Shown here: piece after piece, positions 11,983 through 24,230 of the stretch
Layout of the letters: every line of letters begins with the position of its first letter
How positions within the stretch are numbered: the stretch's first letter is position 1
Assembly: GCA_013396755.1 (NCBI GenBank)
Contig: VWZF01002521.1
Coordinates: 457,193 to 521,192 of the forward strand
Length of the DNA: 64,000 bases
Reading direction: 5' to 3'
Origin: Sclerurus mexicanus
Taxonomy: Eukaryota > Chordata > Aves > Passeriformes > Furnariidae
The notes under the pieces: generated by a model
What the model was told of the DNA's origin: nothing
What the model saw: only the letters and a program-made list of their open reading frames with translations
Database searches by the model: none
Translations under genes and position numbers: made by a program

Positions 11983-14900
11983 GTAAGAACAGAGTGAACT
12001 TTTCCTTCTCTTGGAATATCCCTCTCATGTCATAAAACATCTTGAAAGAACAACTCTGTAGACATGTCCATGCTCTGTGTTTGGGATTTCCCTATCCCAG
12101 CTGGCACTGCCAAAAAATATGGAAGGATTCAAGGCAAATGTTGACTCGTGTGTTCCAAACTGCTCGGGACAGCAGATGCCACAAAGATCTCACCTCCATG
12201 TTTGCATCTCTGCTAGTACACACCTGTGCAATGACAGTACTGGGGACACACAAGCCAAACTGTTGAAATTCAGTGGAAGTCTTCCTCCTGAAAAGAAGTT
12301 TGAGTGGTGCTTTAGAACAGCGTTTTCTAAGGTTTCCCTGTGACAGAGGGCTTTAAGAAAACCCAGACTGGCATGACCTGTGCTTCTGAAATGTATGAGA
12401 AGATTGGGACTGATGGACAGATGGCTTATTTTAAGATGATTATTTTATCAGTGTTTCAGAAGGAAATTAATTGTATGTCATTAGTCTGTCTGCTGGTTCC
12501 TCTCTGATAACTCTTGAATCTACGCACCGGTGTCATCCAGTTTTGAAGGATGCCAAATTGCCACACACTGAAGGAAAAACAGAGAGAGCCCAGCTCTCCT
12601 TCTGGGTTTGTGGAAAGGTCAGTGCACCTTCATTGACTCAACCATGCAAGCTCTGTGCTTCTTTCTGAATTGGCAGCAAAAACAGGATGGGGCAATGGGA
12701 GCTCAGGGGGAAAACTGGAGAAAGCTTGAGGTTTTGTGGTGTGAAAAATAGGTGTGCTGGGGACAGATGAAGAAGTGGAAGATAATGGAGGGGTCAGTAA
12801 GTGAAACAAGAAAGAAAAGGGTAGGATGTACAGACGGCATAGGACACAAAGACACAGTAAAACATGTTTGTTATTTGAGTGTTCACAGAACAACTTAAAC
12901 TTCAGCCAGATCTTATTCTCTGCCTCTCTCCTGCCATGTTTTCAGGAGGGTTACACTAATGTGGATTTCCCTCACAGGATCTGAATCCAAAGGTGGTGAA
13001 AGACTGAATGTTGTAACTTTCCCTTGTGTGATCTAAGAGAAATGGCAATTAAAAAAGAAACTAAAAAAGAAATTTTAAGAAAGACATGTCTATTTAGGTA
13101 AAAATTTTAGGAAAACTATCATTCAGTCTCCCAAGTTATTGTTGCAGTCTAATGCTGGAGTCCAGTATTCTGGCTGTGACCACAGCAATGCCAAGGTGCT
13201 ACAGAAGAGCAAGTGCCTCTTTAAAAATTTAAATTATGTTCAAATATACACATTTATAGTGTTCTATCTAGTTTAAGTGATTTCAGAAGGATTTTTCTAT
13301 GTAAGAAATATATATTGTACATATAAATAAAGGTTTCCCTTTTTTCTTACATCTGGGAACAGTTTTATTTGGATAATATAGCTAGACAAGCAGTTAGAGA
13401 TGTCAGTCATGGACTTCGGACTTACTGCTGATCCAAGGAGGGGAAAAATCCCAGTGTCTACATGTGTGTAATCTCACTCGTTTTCCAGGTGACAGAACTT
13501 TGATGGACTTGAAATATATTGTTTACTTTGAACTCATGTGCTGGGGATTTTTAAGAGTTAATGTTCACATTTTTCCATATTTCTCTGTCAATTCCATTGT
13601 TCTTTGTTGGAAACCCTTGTAGGTTTTTAAGCCAAACCAGTGAAAAGTTTTGGTCCTCTTGAACGGATGTTTTAATTAATACCGCTATTCATTAAAAAAA
13701 GAAAATCAGTCTGACAAAACAGTAGAGACTGTACTTGAGTAGGTGGCTCCTGAAGTAAATTGTCTTCTTAATTTCAAAAGAATTCATTACAAATAACCAC
13801 GTTTTTTTGCCTGCGGTGTAAGGCTTCAAGAGTGATTGGAAGAGGCATGTTCTAGAGAGGAATCTGAAAAAATTGAGTTCCATCACTGATGTATCAGATA
13901 GAGCAGTTATAGCAGAAATCTGTTATGAAGCTAGAACTGATGACTGCAGATAGGGGTTTTAAGATTTCCTAAAGATTACTTTAGCGAGAATGTAATGGAA
14001 GTGAAATTTGGGCTAGGATCGCCAAGTTTTCACAATTTAAAAAACCACAAAACAAACCACAAAAACTCCCACACCCTGGTTAAAATCCTAGCCCTGCATA
14101 AGCTTTGCTACTGGCTTTAATGTGGAATTTCATGCCCTTTGTTCCAAAAGAAATTTCCTGTAAATTTTGAACTTTACTGTTCTGTAAAATCTACAGAGAA
14201 AGCACTGCTCATCTCTTTGTGTTATTCTTTTGCCATGCATTATACTTCTGTACATTTCAATATCATTTACAGGAGAAAGGTATATTCTTGCCATTGACCT
14301 GTGTACCATAGCCCGTAACGCTTCCTGGAGGTCTGCTGGGCTTGGGCCTCTCTTTCCTTTATTTACTTTCCCTGCGCAGCTCTTCCCCTACCTCATCTCA
14401 GACTATCAGATTTCTGCAGCTCTTCAGCAGTCTGAGACATTAAAGCGTGTGCTCAAGCTCCCAGTCTGTCTAAATGATTTCTTCTAGTCCTATGCAGTGT
14501 TTTCATCTCTAAAATAGCTTTTGTATAATAAGGCTACAAAATTTAGCAAAATATATTGTTACTGGCTGTGGACAGCTATCCCTGGAGCATTGCAAGAATA
14601 ATTTCCTGTGACTTATGTTGCTTATCTTCCCATTCTCCAATTCTTCTTCAGCTAATTTGGATTCAGTTTCGTTACTGTAGTCCCAGTATATTTTGCATGA
14701 TGAACAGATTTTACCTTCCTGTAATAATTTCCTTCTGGAACAAATATATAAGTAGAAAATGAATGCAAAAAGCAATCTTTGTGACACTTAGTAGCATTCT
14801 TCACACAATCTATTTACTGCTTCTGACCTCCAAGCAAATTTCTCCCACGTTTTCTTTGTGATAACTGTTTTCTGTTTGCTTTCCTTCATCGTCCTAGTCT

Positions 14901-16352
14901 GCCTGGTGTTGTCCTGTCTTTTGTGTTTTATTTCACGTATTTCTTTTTCTGTATGCTACTAGCAGCTCAATGCTGCTGTTTTGCTCCATTTTTGTGTATG
15001 ACTCACAGCTACATCCATTTCTGCTTCTCTAGGAGCAGCCATACATCCAGCCTTGCATCTCTGTCACAGCTGCACATTTTTTTCCCATCAGGCAAAATAT
15101 CCTTGCCTTGGCATCATATATACCAGGTGTCTCCTACCTCTCCCACATCCCTCTTGGCACCTGTGCTGCCAGCTCTGTGTCACAGCTCCCCTTTGAATCC
15201 CTGTTAGGAGATCTGGGGCTGGGAGAGGAGGTGGGCAGTGGCTGCCCCTTGCTGCCTAGCCTATGAACTGGGGCAGAAGGCCCTCCCAGAATGACATGAA
15301 TGTACTTCTTAGACACAAAATTAGACATTAAGACTTGAGCCACTGTAACCGAGTGGGAATGGGGTTTCTGTGTCACTGTGGTGAAGAAGAAGGTTGTTTT
15401 TGAAGCATTTGTCAGTAGGAAGTCAGACCCCTATCTATTCTTTCTGTTCATTTATAGATTCTGGCACAGTAGAGAGGAAACAATTACTCTATATTTAGTT
15501 AATAGCTTCCACTACCTTCTTCTGACTGGCCGGAGCTTGTCTTACCTCTCAGCAATAGGTCCAGGATCATTTCTGCAGGATCTTGTGGTCTGCAGAATAT
15601 ATGTACAGCCTCCAAGAAGAGAGCTATTACATGTGATAGAAGAGGTAGCAGACGTATTGCAACTGCTAGCAACAGGGGAAAGATTAACATTTATGCATTA
15701 ACATCAAAAGGAAAATTGTCTCTAAATTTGTTTCCTGTAAGGGAAAAAAGCATTATCCTTGTTCTTACATGCCAGAAGAATTAGAGAGAAATCCTGGCTC
15801 TGCTGCAGTCACTAGCAGAATTCATATTCTGGTCTTAATGCTAGGTTTTCCCCTTTAATCACTCTTCAAAGAATATCCTGTAAATCCTTTGACACGTACA
15901 AATTGCTGTCTGTTCCCATAATCCATTGGTTAAAGTTTATGAAAGCAAAACACTTTGAAGGAAGGAACTCTGCCTCATGAGTATAGATTTTGATATAAGC
16001 TTTACTATTAAGACAGACTGTGACCTCTCATATATTTGGAAGAATGTACTGAAGAAAAGATAAGCACGTAATTACTTGAATAACTCAGTAGCTTGGGCTT
16101 GAATGAGTTGCATTTAAAATATATCAAAGCTTTGTGTGATTGGCATTGTTTAAAAATATAGTAGAAAGAAAGCATCTTACATCTTTTTCGCTCTGGAAGT
16201 ATATGAACCTGTTTTCAATTGCTCTTGGAACAAACCAAAACTTTGAGTAAACTAAGAGGAAGCAAGTCTGAACAGCGCAGGCATAACATCTTGAGCCCAA
16301 TGAGTTTGAGAGGGGGAGGCACTGTGTAACTGTGCTTTGTCTGGAGTTGCAG
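11983..16352 (+). other. APBB2: APBB2 intron, 4.4 kb
   Basis: A GT-AG intron between the first two PTB1 exons. It contains small open frames (for example 12042-12343 and 14923-15207) with no family resemblance or splice context. No transposon could be identified with confidence. Confidence 0.85.
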
Positions 16353-16480
16353 GGCAAAGACATGTACCTTATACTGGAAAATGACATGCTGAACCTGATT
16401 GATCCCATGGACCGCACAGTTCTGCACTCGCAGCCCATTGTGAGCATCAGAGTCTGGGGCGTGGGGCGTGACAATGGTCG
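16353..16480 (+). CDS. APBB2: APBB2 exon: middle of PTB domain 1
   Basis: A 128-base exon, phase 0 in and phase 2 out. It encodes GKDMYLILENDMLNLIDPMD, then a serine/glutamine-containing stretch, then SIRVWGVGRDNG and the first two bases of an arginine codon. It is bounded by GTTGCAG and CG|GTGAGT. It supplies central strands of the PTB1 fold. In the family, a 6-base neuron-specific microexon adding Arg-Glu can be spliced in exactly at this exon's 3' junction (well described for APBB1). No such microexon was found with certainty in the next intron. Confidence 0.97.
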
Positions 16481-17369
16481 GTGAGTCTGTGCTCTCCTTA
16501 TCCCTCTTTACTTAGTGCTGTTTTGGTCTGCTGATACAGAGTACACATAATTCTGTTCCAGGGACTTTGGGATGGTGGGTGAATTCTTATTTTTCTTGCT
16601 GCTGTTACTTTTTAAACTCTGCTTTTCATAGTGTATCACTTCCATGGTGTTTTGCTAAACCTGTATGGAACAAAGGCTTGAGATGAATTCAGCCAGGTGC
16701 ATAAAACTGGACACACAACATTGTTTTGTTTCAGATATATGTAATACTTTTTAGTATAAAACTATGTTTTCAAATATGTCCTGTAGTTTGTTTCTCCTGG
16801 CTATTGAAAGAATTTCTTCCTGCTGGTCCAAGTTAAATGTGCTACCTATCCTCTAAATGTATGCATGTGTTTCCACTTTTTTGAGATATTTGATGGAGAA
16901 AAATTTGATTGAGGAAAAAGTAATGGTTTAAAGCCATTACTATTACTTCTAGCTCTTGATGGAAGAAGGTCCCGAGAGGTGTTGCAGAAAACTAAGGTTT
17001 GTCCCTGAAATATGACTGCCTGGGAGCTGAAGTTCCTCCTTGCTGTAGGGAGCAACCAGGAGTGTATACTAAAAGCCTTCCCACCCTGGAGGCAGTATTT
17101 CCTTAGGTTTCCTTCCTGACTGGTCTTCCTTTGGTAACATCCTTCTTTGTCATGTAACTTTGTTGTGGAAATGCTTGTGAAAGTGACTTATGTGGATCAG
17201 GGCAGTGAACTGTCTCCCCCTTCTACTGGGAATTTTGACCTAGCAAAAACATTGCCATTTACATGGAGTAAGTCCAGGATCTTAGGACAGTATGAATCCT
17301 GACATATGGGTAGTAAGGACTGAATAACACTTAATAAACTGCTGCTTTTTGTGTCCATGTTTTATTATG

Positions 17370-18175
17370 GCCTAGTGGCCTGCTGTGATGGAGTGATGGT
17401 ATCAGTGAACAAAGGAAGGGTTACAGATGTCATTTATCTGGACTTCTGCAAAGCCTATGACATGGTCCCCCACAACATCCTTCTCTCTAAATTGCAGAGA
17501 GATGGATTTGATGAGTGAACTGTTAGATGGATAAGAAATTGGTTGGATGGTCACATCCAGGGGATAGTGGTCAATGGCTCAGAGTCCTGATAGAGGTCAG
17601 TGGCAAGTGGTGTCCCTCAAGGGACAAGTGTTATTCAACTGGGACAAGTGTTATTTAATATCTTCATTAATGACATAGTTGAAGGGATCGAGTGCACCCT
17701 CGGCAAATTTGCAGATGACAGCAAGCTCAGTCATGCTGTTGACACACCTGGAGGATGAGATGCCATCCAGGGGGACCTGGACAAACTTGAGAAGTGGGCC
17801 CATGGGAATCCCATGAGGTTTAATGAGACCAAGTGCAAGGTGCTCCACCTGGGTTGGGGCAATCCCCAGTATCAACACAGGCTGGGGGATGAACAGATCA
17901 AGAGCAGCCCTGCCAAGAAGGACTTAGAGGTAGATGAGAGGCTGGATATCACCTGGCAATGTGCACTTGCAGCCCAGAAAGCCAGTTGTGTCCTGGGCTG
18001 CATCCAAAGCAGCGTGGCCAGCAGGGCAAGGGAGATGATTCCGCCCCTCTGCTCTGGTGAGACCCCACCTGCAGTGCTGCATCCAGCTCTGGGGTCCCCA
18101 GCACAGGAAGGACATTGACCTGTTGAAGTGAGTCCAAGTTGATTTAATTGGTGCAGAATTTTGAGAGGTCTAAAA
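17370..18175 (+). pseudogene. CR1 LINE ORF2 fragment (reverse transcriptase, decayed)
   Basis: The forward strand translates in pieces to CR1 reverse transcriptase. There is an LDFCKAYDMVPHN-type motif near 17435-17475, a 'VVNGSES' then 'GVPQG' area near 17570-17620, and the palm motif FADDSKL near 17707-17730. A C-terminal part follows with RFNETKCKVLHLGWGNPQYQ (17815-17874). Stops (TGA near 17515, TGA/TAG near 17590) and a small local repeat near 17625-17660 break the frame. This is a dead, 5'- and 3'-truncated copy of the dominant avian LINE. Confidence 0.9.
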
Positions 18176-21100
18176 AGGGCAAATCCAGTTTGAAATGCTG
18201 GGAAGTAAAAAAGTTTTAACTTCTTATGAATAAACCATTAGAGTGCTTTGTTTGCATTAGAAAATGGTTTCATTGCACATTTCCCTTCAAGTCAGATTTT
18301 GTAGTAGCTTGCTAGTTCAGTCAGAAAATAAATGGAGCATCCTAAAGGGCACTGAAATGTGATGCAGCTTTATAGAGCAAAGGAAGCCGGTTTTAATTTT
18401 TATTTATTTATTTTTTTAAGCATTTGCAGTTCTTTTTTCAAATACTCTTCTTTGAAAAATAATTGCATTATGTTGTTTATAAAATAAGATAATGGTCATA
18501 TTTCTTCAGGCTGGGTACCTGCTTCTCCTAAAGACAGATCTGGTCACAGAATCATCGATGTTTTAAGGGAACATTTAAGAGAAACATGCCTTTTGCTATC
18601 ATGTAGCACTAACAATGTTGTAATCTTTTGGTGAAATGTGTCTGGGAGTGGGAGGCGATAGCAGACTCTTCTAGATGAATATAAGCCCTATCAGTAGGAC
18701 AGGAGTTGTTGGGAAAGGTTCTGTGTGCACAGGTCATTATGTCTGCACTGACCTACAGATCTGCCATGGTTACCAAAAGCTATGTACAGGGCACAGGGAA
18801 TAGCATCTCTGATCCCACTCCTGCCCATTTTCATGCCATATCTGAGGGCTAGAGATGAATTCCAGTTCTGCTGGGACTTCTGCTGAAACTCATGGCTGTG
18901 TTAAGAAAAAAATGTTTAGTTATAGAAAACGTGGGAGAAGTACAGGCGCAATTTAAAAAATAAAAGTAACAAGAACCCTTCAAACAAACACAGTTCTCTC
19001 CTTTGGTCATAAAAAATAGAAGCTTTCTTAACTGTTTTCCTGGAAAGAGGTTGTTTTTGTGACATTGACAATACAGAGAACCTGGCAAAAGAAATAAACT
19101 AATGTTTTTTCACATTGCTACTGCCAGTAGTGGGAGTGGGCCTTTCTATGTTCAAAGGGAATATTTCTTGTTTCTAGAGAACACAACTTGTCTAGGTTCG
19201 TTGCTATAAGTAACAGCAAGAAGTAGTTTATTGAATTTTAATACATATATTGTGTTTATGTATTAAACATGGAGTCAAAACTAGCCTTAATGTTTCACTT
19301 GCTGACACAAGAATGTTCTTAGCCACTTTTATTTGAATCTGGGGTTTTTTCATGTTAAGAAGTTTGATTTCAGAGCTTTCCTATTCTTAGCTCTTTGTAA
19401 TAACTTTGATAGGTGCTTCTACAGAAATTTTGTGTCCAGAATGACTTTCAGGACTGAAGCCTACTCTTTTTGAAATTTAATTTGTTCAATGTTTTATTGT
19501 CAAATTTTAAAAAATAAGATGGTAGGAAAAGCAGTGTAGCCATTATTTGTAAGTAAACTCAGACTGTGTGTGATGTTAAATAGCAGAAGATCCAAAAGAC
19601 AAGCAGAAAGAACAAACTTATAACTGAATAATCAGAGGTACAATGTGTTTTGAGTATAGAAGTGTTTAGTCTAGGAAATGTGCTTCAAAGGGTAGTTTAA
19701 ATGATGTAGCGTTTGCTGAAGAAGCACTAACAAAGAAAAAAGCATTTGGTGACAGGAGAACACAAGCTGAGAAAGCCATATCGTTGAGCTGGAAATTGCA
19801 CTGCATCTCTTTTCATGTATACATTAGCATGCAGTCCTTGGGCTCATCCTGGTAAATTAGCCTATTGCTGCTGAGGTGAGAAATACCAGAGCCATTCACT
19901 GACTGCAAAAGCAACCTGCCCTGATTATGAGTTTGCCATCATCAGAAAAAAAAGTGAGGGGATCTCATGTTGCTGCTTTGGTGGATTTTAAGCATTCACA
20001 AAGTTGATGAAATCCCAGTTTCTGGGATGAAGGTTTTCCAGAAGTTGTTGCACTTGACTTTTGTTAATTAGCTATATCTTCTAGTCCAAGAACCTGTATA
20101 AAAAACCATATTGGATTTGTTATGAAAGGTAGCGTTTCAATTTTAAAATATTGTAGAAATGTGTATTTCCCTGTGTTTTGATCTATTGAACCCCCAAATG
20201 ATCTGCAGGCTCTCTTTCTAACTCTCTTTTGCTTGTACTAATTTATTTGGGTAGTTTTTGCTTTGGGAGATGAAGAGGTTTTCTAATGGCACCTGACCAG
20301 ATGATTTTCTAAGCTATGCCATAATGAAAGATTGATGAAATACAGAGATCTGCTGATGAAAGTTTAATCTGAGGATGTGTCTGCTAACTCACCTCAGGCA
20401 GAAACGTCTTTAGGAGACTGTAATCACTCCCTCCCTACATTACATTAATATCCTGCTCTCTAGAGTTTCTTATTTAACAATCCTGCGATAAGCAAAGGCT
20501 TCATCATTTTTTGTGGTGATTTTTTGTTTTGAAAGGTAGCATCCCTTGTTTTCCATTAATCAGTCAGTAAAATGTTTGATTTTAGAAAAGTCTGGAGCAC
20601 CTTCATAAAATCATGAAAAAAAGCAGGTTCGAACAAATTAGTAGTTATGCATGTATATATGTGTACACTCTGAGCTCCTGTGTTTGATACATATATATGG
20701 GCACTAAAGGAAAATAAATGTATTGTATATGTGCAACCTTTTGGAAGACTTTGTTTCCTAGGTGGTATCTTGTGATTTTTAAAAGTAAAAACCAGTGTGT
20801 TGTGTACAGTCTTCCTCTCCTGCTGTACTGAAAACAGAGCCACAATGATTCATTCAGTATTATTTGTAAATAAGTCCTTGCAGTTGCATAAATAGTTTGA
20901 TTTCAAGGTCAACAAGGTCATTGTCACATAGAGGTGTCACAGGTGTGTTGGTGAATAATTGTCAGTGCTGTGTTTGCTTGTTAACAAGCCACACATGCCA
21001 TGGTTTTTTTCTTGTTATTAAAAGCATGTTTATAGCCTCAGCCTACTGAAGCTATGAAAGGGCTGTTCTTTTCACTTGTGATCTGCTGGACTGTACATAA

Positions 21101-22246
21101 ATCATTCCTCAGTTTGGGTTTTGTCTCTCCTTCTTGACTGCTGGTGCATGCCCTTTGCTTTCTGAGCAGCTCACTAACAAGGAAGAGAGAAAAGGCAATA
21201 GCCCATCAGTTTTGTAAAAGAGTTTCTGTTAGCACGTTTCCCTGAATCTTCTTCTATCTTCATTGCTCTTCCACCAATCCAAAGCCTGCCTCAAGTTTTA
21301 TAATTGCCTGAAAGATCACTAGTTTCTTCTCTGCTGCTGTCTTCATACAACAGCAGTATATCCAGCTCAAACGTTCTGTGGTTAGCTGGCAAGGAGGGCT
21401 GCTGGTGGATTCGGGAGACAGCTTTGATGGGACTGAATATGGAACTAGTTACTGGATAGTGTAGGCAACTTGCATGTTGGACAAAATATGTAGCATGTCT
21501 ATTCATCTGCTAGCTTTGTGACCACGTGGAGCAGGTTACAGTTAGTGTGTTTTCCTGGCAGGCTGAGGAGGGAGCATGGTTCCTTTTGGTTTTTAAGTGC
21601 TGGGAGAGGCACGTCCTCTGATGTTAGGGTTTTCTGACCACAGGCACTCTGACTGGACAACGTGAATATATTGTGCTCCCTCCTCTGCCCTAATAATGCC
21701 CATTTTGTTAGGTGGGGATGGTGAGGATCCCTTGATCTGGGTGAATGTCCATTGCCCTGCTTCTATGAACTGCTGCTGTTTTCCTGCTGCCTAGACTTTG
21801 GAATAAAATGAAACTGGAGTTCAAAAAGGGGAGAAAGGAAGAGAGGACAACTGGATTGAATAGAGTAGAACAATAGTCAACCAAAGATGAGGCTTGAGCT
21901 GCCTCAGCAAGGGAGAGCAGACAGCTAAATGAATAGATGCCCCAGGTCAGATGGATGTAAGGCTGGAAGAGAAGAAAGTCCTAATAGCAAAACAAATTAC
22001 CTGAACTCTGTTATCTCAGGAGCTGTTAGGACAAGAGAAAACTACTGAGGTGATATAAGTGAGAAAAATGGGACAAATCTGTGGAAAATGAGGAAGAAAT
22101 TATGTAAAGTGATGACTCAAATACCTCAGAATACAGGGAATTAAAAATAGTATGCCCTCGTGCTGTTTGAACAGCTTAATAAAAATGCCCCAAGTTTCAG
22201 AGGTATTTAACACCTGCACCGTCCACTGACTTCAGCTGGATCTCAC

Positions 22247-22444
22247 GTGGCACTCGTGAGGCCGTATCTGCACTTCTGTATGCAGGTTTGGGCTTGCCAA
22301 TACATGTGAGAGAGTGACAGACTGGTGTGAGTCCAGCTGAGGGTTCAGCCTGGAGGTGAGGTGGGCTTGTTTAGCCTGGGGACAACCTAATGGGGGAGAA
22401 TCTAATTAGCGTCTCCCACTCACTCATGGAAAGGTTTAAAAAAC
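22247..22444 (+). repeat. 198-bp CR1-related repeat, copy 1
   Basis: This segment is matched end to end by the reverse complement of 35195-35392, with about 10 mismatches in 198 bases and no indel (nine transitions, one transversion). Its first half resembles the CR1 region 'GTGAGGCCGTATCTG...TTTGGGCT', and a later part contains 'TTCAGCCTGGAG'. The middle does not follow the standard CR1 order as I know it. It may be a CR1 subfamily or a short non-autonomous derivative. Confidence 0.8.
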
Positions 22445-23900
22445 TGAATGTCTAAATTCAGATTTAGGAACCTTTCTCTAGATCCAGAATTGGAAATTTT
22501 CACTTGAGCAACAGTGCTACTGCAGGTTAAATATTTTCTTTTTAGTTTTGAGCGTGTGTCAAGCTAAAAGGGGTGGGGACAAGTCTCACTAAGAGCTGTT
22601 TTTTTAGAGGACAGAAGAGGGGTGAGTGGGGAGTGTGGAAGCTGTTCTGCAGATTGAGTGCCCATCTCATGTCACTCTGTATTTCCTAGATGAGACTGGT
22701 ATTACCTGGTTTGAGCTCCTGTGCCTGTGTTAGCACATGAACATGAGACTTCAGAAGGGATACCTGCTCTTAATTAGACAATTAAAAGCTAAGACAAATA
22801 AAGAGAATAAATACAAGTGTAGTGTGGTTGGAATATCCTTTTGTGCTTGTAGATTATCATTCTTTTCAGAAAATATTTGGTATACAAGCAATGCAACAGG
22901 CTTCAGTGATGCATTGTGGCTTATAGCTGCATCCTTCAGGGAGGTGTTTAAGATCTTTCTGGATTGCCCTTCCTTTCAGGTCATGATTGAATGTGCTCTG
23001 AGATTGAGTCTTTCTCCAATTCCATGAGAGAAGCTTATCAAGCTGCACAAGATAATTAATAATAAACTTTCTCTTCTGCATTAGAGCCATGGTCAAGAAA
23101 AGCAAAAAATAAATTAAAACTGAAATGGTGTTTGCACCTGCTCTTCTGAAAAGATAACACCCTTCAAAGAATGTGTAATTTCAGCTGAATTCTTCAATCT
23201 CTGAAATGCCATTAATCAATATTGCCTATTCCCTTCGGTTTGTGTAACCTTGAAATAAGGACAAAACAGACTGTAAGAAATCACGTAAATGGGGCATAGG
23301 TGAAGGATTACACTGGAGGAAAAGGATTTTACTGGCTTTTCTGACCTGTATTTTTAGCTGGGTTTTTTTTACAGTTATCTTTTGCTTTTTCCTCTTCCCT
23401 AAGCCAGCTGCATCTGAATATCCATTTCTGTATGTTTTGAAAGTATTTTCCCTTCTCACTAAGAAATAGCTTAGGTGATCATTTATACAAAACTTCCTAT
23501 TTATTTCCATAAGTCCTGACATTATTGTTTGAAAGTGCAGTGTGTTCTTGGAGGGGGTAATGAAACAATACAGCTGTGAAAGGGAAAATCCAGTACGGTT
23601 ACAGAATTAATGCATTTTCAAGCAAATACAGTTAAATGGGTGCAAAAAGCTGCATGTGTGCATTCATATTTTGATTCATTACACTGGTTTATTTTAGCTT
23701 TAGAATTTAACATGAAGGACACAGTAGACTGAAGATGCATTGAAATAGGCTAGTATTAACTTGCAATATTATATAACCTGAAATACCTGTAGTTTTGCAC
23801 CAATGAATGATTTTGTATTGCTGGTGGCTTCAGCTGTGTTGGGGCACCATGCCTCTATCCTTTCTGCATAATGCCTCTAATGAGATGAAAAATTATTAGA

Positions 23901-24230
23901 CAGAATCACAGAATCACTTCGGTTGAAAAAGACCTGAGATCGAGTCCAATCTTTGACTAATCACCACCTTGTCAACTAGACCATGGGACTAAGTGCCACA
24001 TCCAGTCTTTTCCTGAACACATCCAGGCATGGTGACTCCACCACCTCCTTGGACAGTCCATTGCAATGTTTAACAACCCTTTCTGCCATTAAATTCCTCC
24101 TCATGTCCAACCTGAACCTGCCCTGACATAGCTTGAGACTATGTCCTCTTGTCCTCTCACTAGATAAGGTGATCCCCAGCTCCCTTAGCTGCTCCTCATA
24201 GAACTTAACCTTCTAGACCCTTCACCGTGT
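23901..24230 (-). mobile_element. CR1 LINE 3' end, reverse orientation
   Basis: It starts CAGAATCACAGAATCAC, the reverse complement of the CR1 terminal repeats. Blocks follow that are typical of inverted CR1 tails: 'GGTTGAAAAAGACCTGAGAT', 'CCACCACCTCCTTGGACAGTC', 'TTCCTCCTCATGTCCAACCT' and 'TTGTCCTCTCACTAGATAAG'. About 330 bases are present and it is truncated at the element's 5' side. Confidence 0.92.

Noticed and set aside
16917..16940. Inverted repeat AGTAATGG...CCATTACT
   Set aside because: An 8-bp stem is expected often by chance in 64 kb, and there is no supporting context.
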